A stretch of 8,110 bases of DNA from an uncultured Christensenellaceae bacterium. Lineage in GTDB: Bacteria; Bacillota; Clostridia; Christensenellales; Christensenellaceae. Position 1 is the stretch's first letter; each line of letters begins with the position of its first letter. The notes beneath the pieces are model-generated. The model did no database searches and had not been told where the DNA came from. It saw only the letters and a program-made list of their open reading frames with translations. Both the position numbers and the translations under genes were made by a program. The stretch spans positions 1 through 8,110 of the forward strand of contig CAKROK010000072.1 of NCBI GenBank assembly GCA_934373295.1, written 5' to 3'. Shown piece by piece: positions 5,814 to 8,110 of this stretch.

Positions 5814-7502
5814 TCACTCCCTCAAAAACACCGCGACATTCTCAACTTGCTGTTCATTAATTCTGACAAATAATGCTCCGCTTTCACCATCGTAGGTAAC
5901 AGGGAAGGTGAAATGGATCGTCTTTATCAGATGCTTGTCATCCCGCTTTTCCGGATACAGCTCTATAAACGAAACCATAGCCTGCAACAATGCCTTTTTA
6001 TCCTCCGGCGCCATGACATCGTAGTACTTGCTGAAGCCTTCCAGCATTTCAAAGATGGATTTCTTCGTCATGGCAGATTTTTCAACCATAGCAATTTCCT
6101 GATCTACTTCATCAAGTCTTGTCTGTGCATCCTCGATCTTTTCATACAGGTCATCCAGAATACGGTTTAAACTGTCTACTTTATTTTGATAGTGCCTATC
6201 CGCAATGTCAAGCTCCGTCAGTCTCTTTTCGGTCTGGAGCAGATTGCCGTTATATTTGGTGATCTCATTTCGGATTGCTGTCTGCTTCTTCCGCAGAGAA
6301 TTTATATCTGTCTGGATATCAATCTTTTGAGAAATAAGCTCTACAAACTCTGGGATTGTCACCATGGAGGATATGACCTCTTTCACCTCGGTTTCCAGTT
6401 TGGTGCCGCTGTAATACTTGTTGGCAAGAGAACAGCTGATCCCGTTTCTATCTCTTCCGGATATGCACCGATAGGAAATATATCTCGGATAATAACCTTC
6501 TTTTCCGTTTTTCTTTTTCCTTGGTGGCGCAGTATAACCAAAGATGTTTTTCCCGCAGTCCGGACATCTGATCAGGCCGGTCAGTGGATAAACGGTCGTA
6601 CTGTCACTTCTGGTCTTTCGATGGGCAACGTTCTTTTTCAGCCGCTCTTCCGCTTTTGCAAATGTCTCCTTGCTTACAATCGGTTCATGTACGCCATCCA
6701 CAAGGATAATCTTGCTTTCATCGTCTTGCTTCACGACCTTCGTTTCGTTGTTCTTTCCCTCAACCTTTACCGTATGGCGGCGACCGTAGGAGATCATGCC
6801 TGCATAAACCGGATTACTGAGAATGATACGGACGGTTCTGTCTGTAAAGCCAGAGATTTTTACATTTCCGCGCTGCTCACGCTGGATGTTTTCATCATTA
6901 AGTTTCTTTGCAATGTAGCTGATGCTCTGCCCTTCCTCTGTGTAGAGCCGGAAAATTTCCTTGACCGTTTCCGCTTCTTTCTGATATATCATTAGTTTTT
7001 TATCCTTCAAAGAATATCCAAACGGGGCCTGCGCTCCATTCCAGAGACCGTTTCTGGCTTTTTGCTGTCTTCCGGCAAGCGTCTGTTCATGAATGTTCTC
7101 AAGCTCGACTTCCGCGACAGCTCCCATAATATTTGCAATCATCTTGCCGGTAACGGTTGAAGTGTCGATTCCGTCCTTGATCCCCAAAAGACCAATTCCA
7201 TAGCTTGAAAGCTCCTGAAGGTACTTTGCGGTGTCACTGGTGTTTCTGGCAAAACGGGAAAGCTTAAAAACAAGAACATAACGAATGTTGTCCTTCTTGC
7301 TCCGAATATCCTCCATCATCTGCGTAAAGGCAGGACGATGCTCGGCATTCTTGCCAGATTTGCCTTCATCCGTATATTTCCCGACGATATTGATCTTGCG
7401 TGCTTCCGCAAAAGCTCTAATTTCTGCTTCCTGTGCCTCAAGAGAAAAACCGTCCACCTGTATCAAAGTTGAAACACGTGTATATATGTATGCGTTTTCC
7501 AT
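5814..7502 (-). CDS. Large serine recombinase (site-specific integrase)
   Basis: Enzyme of 562 residues that would integrate and excise the element by serine-mediated double-strand exchange. Domain order is resolvase catalytic domain (about 2-150; YTRVST with nucleophile S11 and R9, then KLSRFARN near 80-87), recombinase DNA-binding domain (about 155-270; GAQAPFGY, NPVYAGMISYGRR), zinc ribbon (C313/C316 and C346/C357), a long charged coiled coil (about 395-475), and a C-terminal tail. This is the order of the TndX/TnpX-type large serine recombinases. I chose the ATG at 7502 because GGAGG lies 8 nt before it; the in-frame ATG at 7520 would place that ribosome site inside the gene. It has its own promoter, behind a terminator. 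No clear terminator follows it; transcription would run into repeat copy C. Confidence 0.95.
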   Translation of the reverse strand: MENAYIYTRVSTLIQVDGFSLEAQEAEIRAFAEARKINIVGKYTDEGKSGKNAEHRPAFTQMMEDIRSKKDNIRYVLVFKLSRFARNTSDTAKYLQELSSYGIGLLGIKDGIDTSTVTGKMIANIMGAVAEVELENIHEQTLAGRQQKARNGLWNGAQAPFGYSLKDKKLMIYQKEAETVKEIFRLYTEEGQSISYIAKKLNDENIQREQRGNVKISGFTDRTVRIILSNPVYAGMISYGRRHTVKVEGKNNETKVVKQDDESKIILVDGVHEPIVSKETFAKAEERLKKNVAHRKTRSDSTTVYPLTGLIRCPDCGKNIFGYTAPPRKKKNGKEGYYPRYISYRCISGRDRNGISCSLANKYYSGTKLETEVKEVISSMVTIPEFVELISQKIDIQTDINSLRKKQTAIRNEITKYNGNLLQTEKRLTELDIADRHYQNKVDSLNRILDDLYEKIEDAQTRLDEVDQEIAMVEKSAMTKKSIFEMLEGFSKYYDVMAPEDKKALLQAMVSFIELYPEKRDDKHLIKTIHFTFPVTYDGESGALFVRINEQQVENVAVFLRE

Positions 7503-7529
7503 GGACGGTACCTCCTTCATTCTGTTTTG

Positions 7530-7739
7530 TCAGCAATAAACATCTACTTCAAACAGTATAAACGATGACATAAAACTTTTCAATAGCCGCAGCAAAAAAA
7601 GAAGAGGGCTGGATGCCCCTTCTTGCATCCAGCCCTCTTGGTCTTCTTCTGTTTCCATAGATTTATACTTCATCAGCAGTTCGGCGATCATCGTAGAACA
7701 ACGAATGAAGTTTTCGTCTCTCATCAATTCATTGTTCAT
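7530..7739 (-). CDS. Small unknown protein, coupled to the mobilisation gene
   Basis: A 69-residue frame of unrecognised family. Its start is credible: GAGG (7750-7747), overlapping the stop codon of the upstream gene, lies 7 nt before the ATG, suggesting translational coupling. The first 34 residues (MNNELMRDENFIRC..., charged and helical-looking) resemble normal coding sequence. From about residue 34 to 49 the frame runs through a strong terminator, and residues 53-62 are encoded by the recombinase promoter, so the C-terminal half is unlikely to be made efficiently. Either the gene has decayed or shifted frame from an earlier stop, or a truncated peptide is made from the terminated transcript. 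No function is assigned. Confidence 0.5.
   Translation of the reverse strand: MNNELMRDENFIRCSTMIAELLMKYKSMETEEDQEGWMQEGASSPLLFLLRLLKSFMSSFILFEVDVYC
7555..7583 (-). promoter_or_regulatory. Sigma-A-type promoter of the serine recombinase
   Basis: On the minus strand TTGAAA (7583-7578) and TATACT (7560-7555) are exactly 17 nt apart, each with five of six consensus bases. It lies just after the terminator of the upstream genes and would leave an untranslated leader of about 45 nt before the start at 7502. It implies that recombinase is expressed independently of the mobilisation operon. Confidence 0.75.
7594..7639 (-). terminator. Strong rho-independent terminator between mob operon and recombinase
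   Basis: A perfect 15-bp stem pairs 7639-7625 with 7616-7602 (minus-strand order), loop of 8 nt, followed by C and seven T's (7600-7594). It lies inside the small ORF at 7530-7739 and separates its transcript from the recombinase promoter. Confidence 0.93.
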
Positions 7740-7748
7740 AAGCTATCC

Positions 7749-8110
7749 TCAACGTTCGTTTTGTAATCCTGTCGTTTTTCTCCTATAAGCAGCTACAATT
7801 TCCGGTGGCATGTTGTCTATCAGAGCATGAAGTTCACAAAGCTCCTGCTCCGTTTTTCCGTATTTCAGTCTGTCCGCAATCTTTTCCTTGCTGGCATCTT
7901 TTGCTGTTTGCAATTCTGCTTCCAGTGCCCTGTTCTCATCAGAAAGTGCTTTGTACGCCTTATCATACTTTCTGAGCTTCGTCCGCAGAGCCTCCGCGCC
8001 AGGAACGTATTTGCCCAGAAGCGCTTCCAGCTCTTCTGCCTTGGCCTTTTTGTTGAACGGATTGGTGTCGTTCAGAATGGCCATGATCTGCTCCTTCATC
8101 CGGTTCAGAT
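7749..8110 (-). CDS. Probable C-terminal part of a mobilisation protein (relaxase-type), partial
   Basis: The frame is open to the window edge (LNR precedes the Met at 8099), so this is most likely the 3' part of a longer gene. The visible part is hydrophilic, rich in Lys, Glu and Leu, and reads as a coiled coil (for example KLRKYDKAYKALSDENRALEAEL), followed by GKTEQELCELHALIDNMPPEIVAAYRRK at the end. Such tails close plasmid-recombination (Pre/Mob, MobV-type) relaxases in Clostridia mobile elements, and the setting beside a serine recombinase fits; the catalytic part is not visible, so this is inference. An alternative is a short separate gene starting at the ATG at 8084, which has AAGGAG six nt before it. 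It is followed after 9 nt by the small ORF. Confidence 0.55.
   Translation of the reverse strand, partial: LNRMKEQIMAILNDTNPFNKKAKAEELEALLGKYVPGAEALRTKLRKYDKAYKALSDENRALEAELQTAKDASKEKIADRLKYGKTEQELCELHALIDNMPPEIVAAYRRKTTGLQNER

Larger units (their letters stand above)
5800..8110 (-). mobile_element. End of an integrated mobilisable element (continues past the window)
   Basis: A large serine recombinase, a small coupled ORF and a probable mobilisation gene lie together on one strand, in visibly AT-richer sequence than the flanking genes (for example 26 of 60 G+C at 6241-6300 against 36 of 60 at 2101-2160). The left limit is placed where similarity between repeat copies A and C stops, just before the recombinase stop codon; recombinase genes commonly sit at the edge of such elements. 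The other end, cargo and att sites are not in view, so the exact boundary is not established. Confidence 0.6.

Noticed and set aside
6186..6995. 269-residue frame opposite the serine recombinase
   Set aside because: Antisense shadow of the recombinase coding sequence with no start signals or recognised motifs.

Overview
The window looks like a chromosomal segment of an anaerobic, probably gut-associated, Clostridia-type Firmicute that carries the end of an integrated mobile element on its right side. The evidence is strong AGGAGG-type ribosome sites, a cysteine desulfurase/ThiI pair in which ThiI has no rhodanese domain, a PfoR-like PTS IIC membrane protein, a class II aldolase with a perfect CcpA cre box upstream, and a large serine recombinase. 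The genus cannot be read from the sequence alone.

Layout. 1-341: part of a structured repeat (copy A) and the leader of the first operon. 342-3745 (+): cysteine desulfurase, thiI and a PTS IIC-like membrane protein, closely spaced and closed by a rho-independent terminator at 3756-3799. 3800-4300: non-coding, holding repeat copy B. 4350-5288 (-): class II fructose-bisphosphate aldolase with its own terminator, candidate promoters and the cre box. 5468-5795: repeat copy C, the most complete and most structured copy. 5814-8110 (-): large serine recombinase with its own promoter, a small coupled ORF, and the 3' part of a probable mobilisation (relaxase-type) gene that runs off the window.

How the genes work together. 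The desulfurase takes sulfur from cysteine and probably passes it directly to ThiI for 4-thiouridine in tRNA (and possibly thiamine thiazole). The membrane protein is co-oriented behind them but has no visible link to sulfur transfer. The aldolase is a housekeeping glycolytic gene, probably under carbon catabolite control. The right-hand genes belong to an AT-richer mobile module: mob gene, small ORF, terminator, then a separately promoted recombinase at the end of the element.

The most unusual content is the non-coding repeat family. Three diverged, same-orientation copies (A, B, C) share a terminal small hairpin, and two share a long hairpin whose arms differ at four positions, all compensated. 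In copy C a stem that would otherwise be 29 bp is split on one side by 76 nt containing two more perfect hairpins with GCA loops. This suggests a structured RNA or a non-autonomous mobile repeat; I cannot name it.
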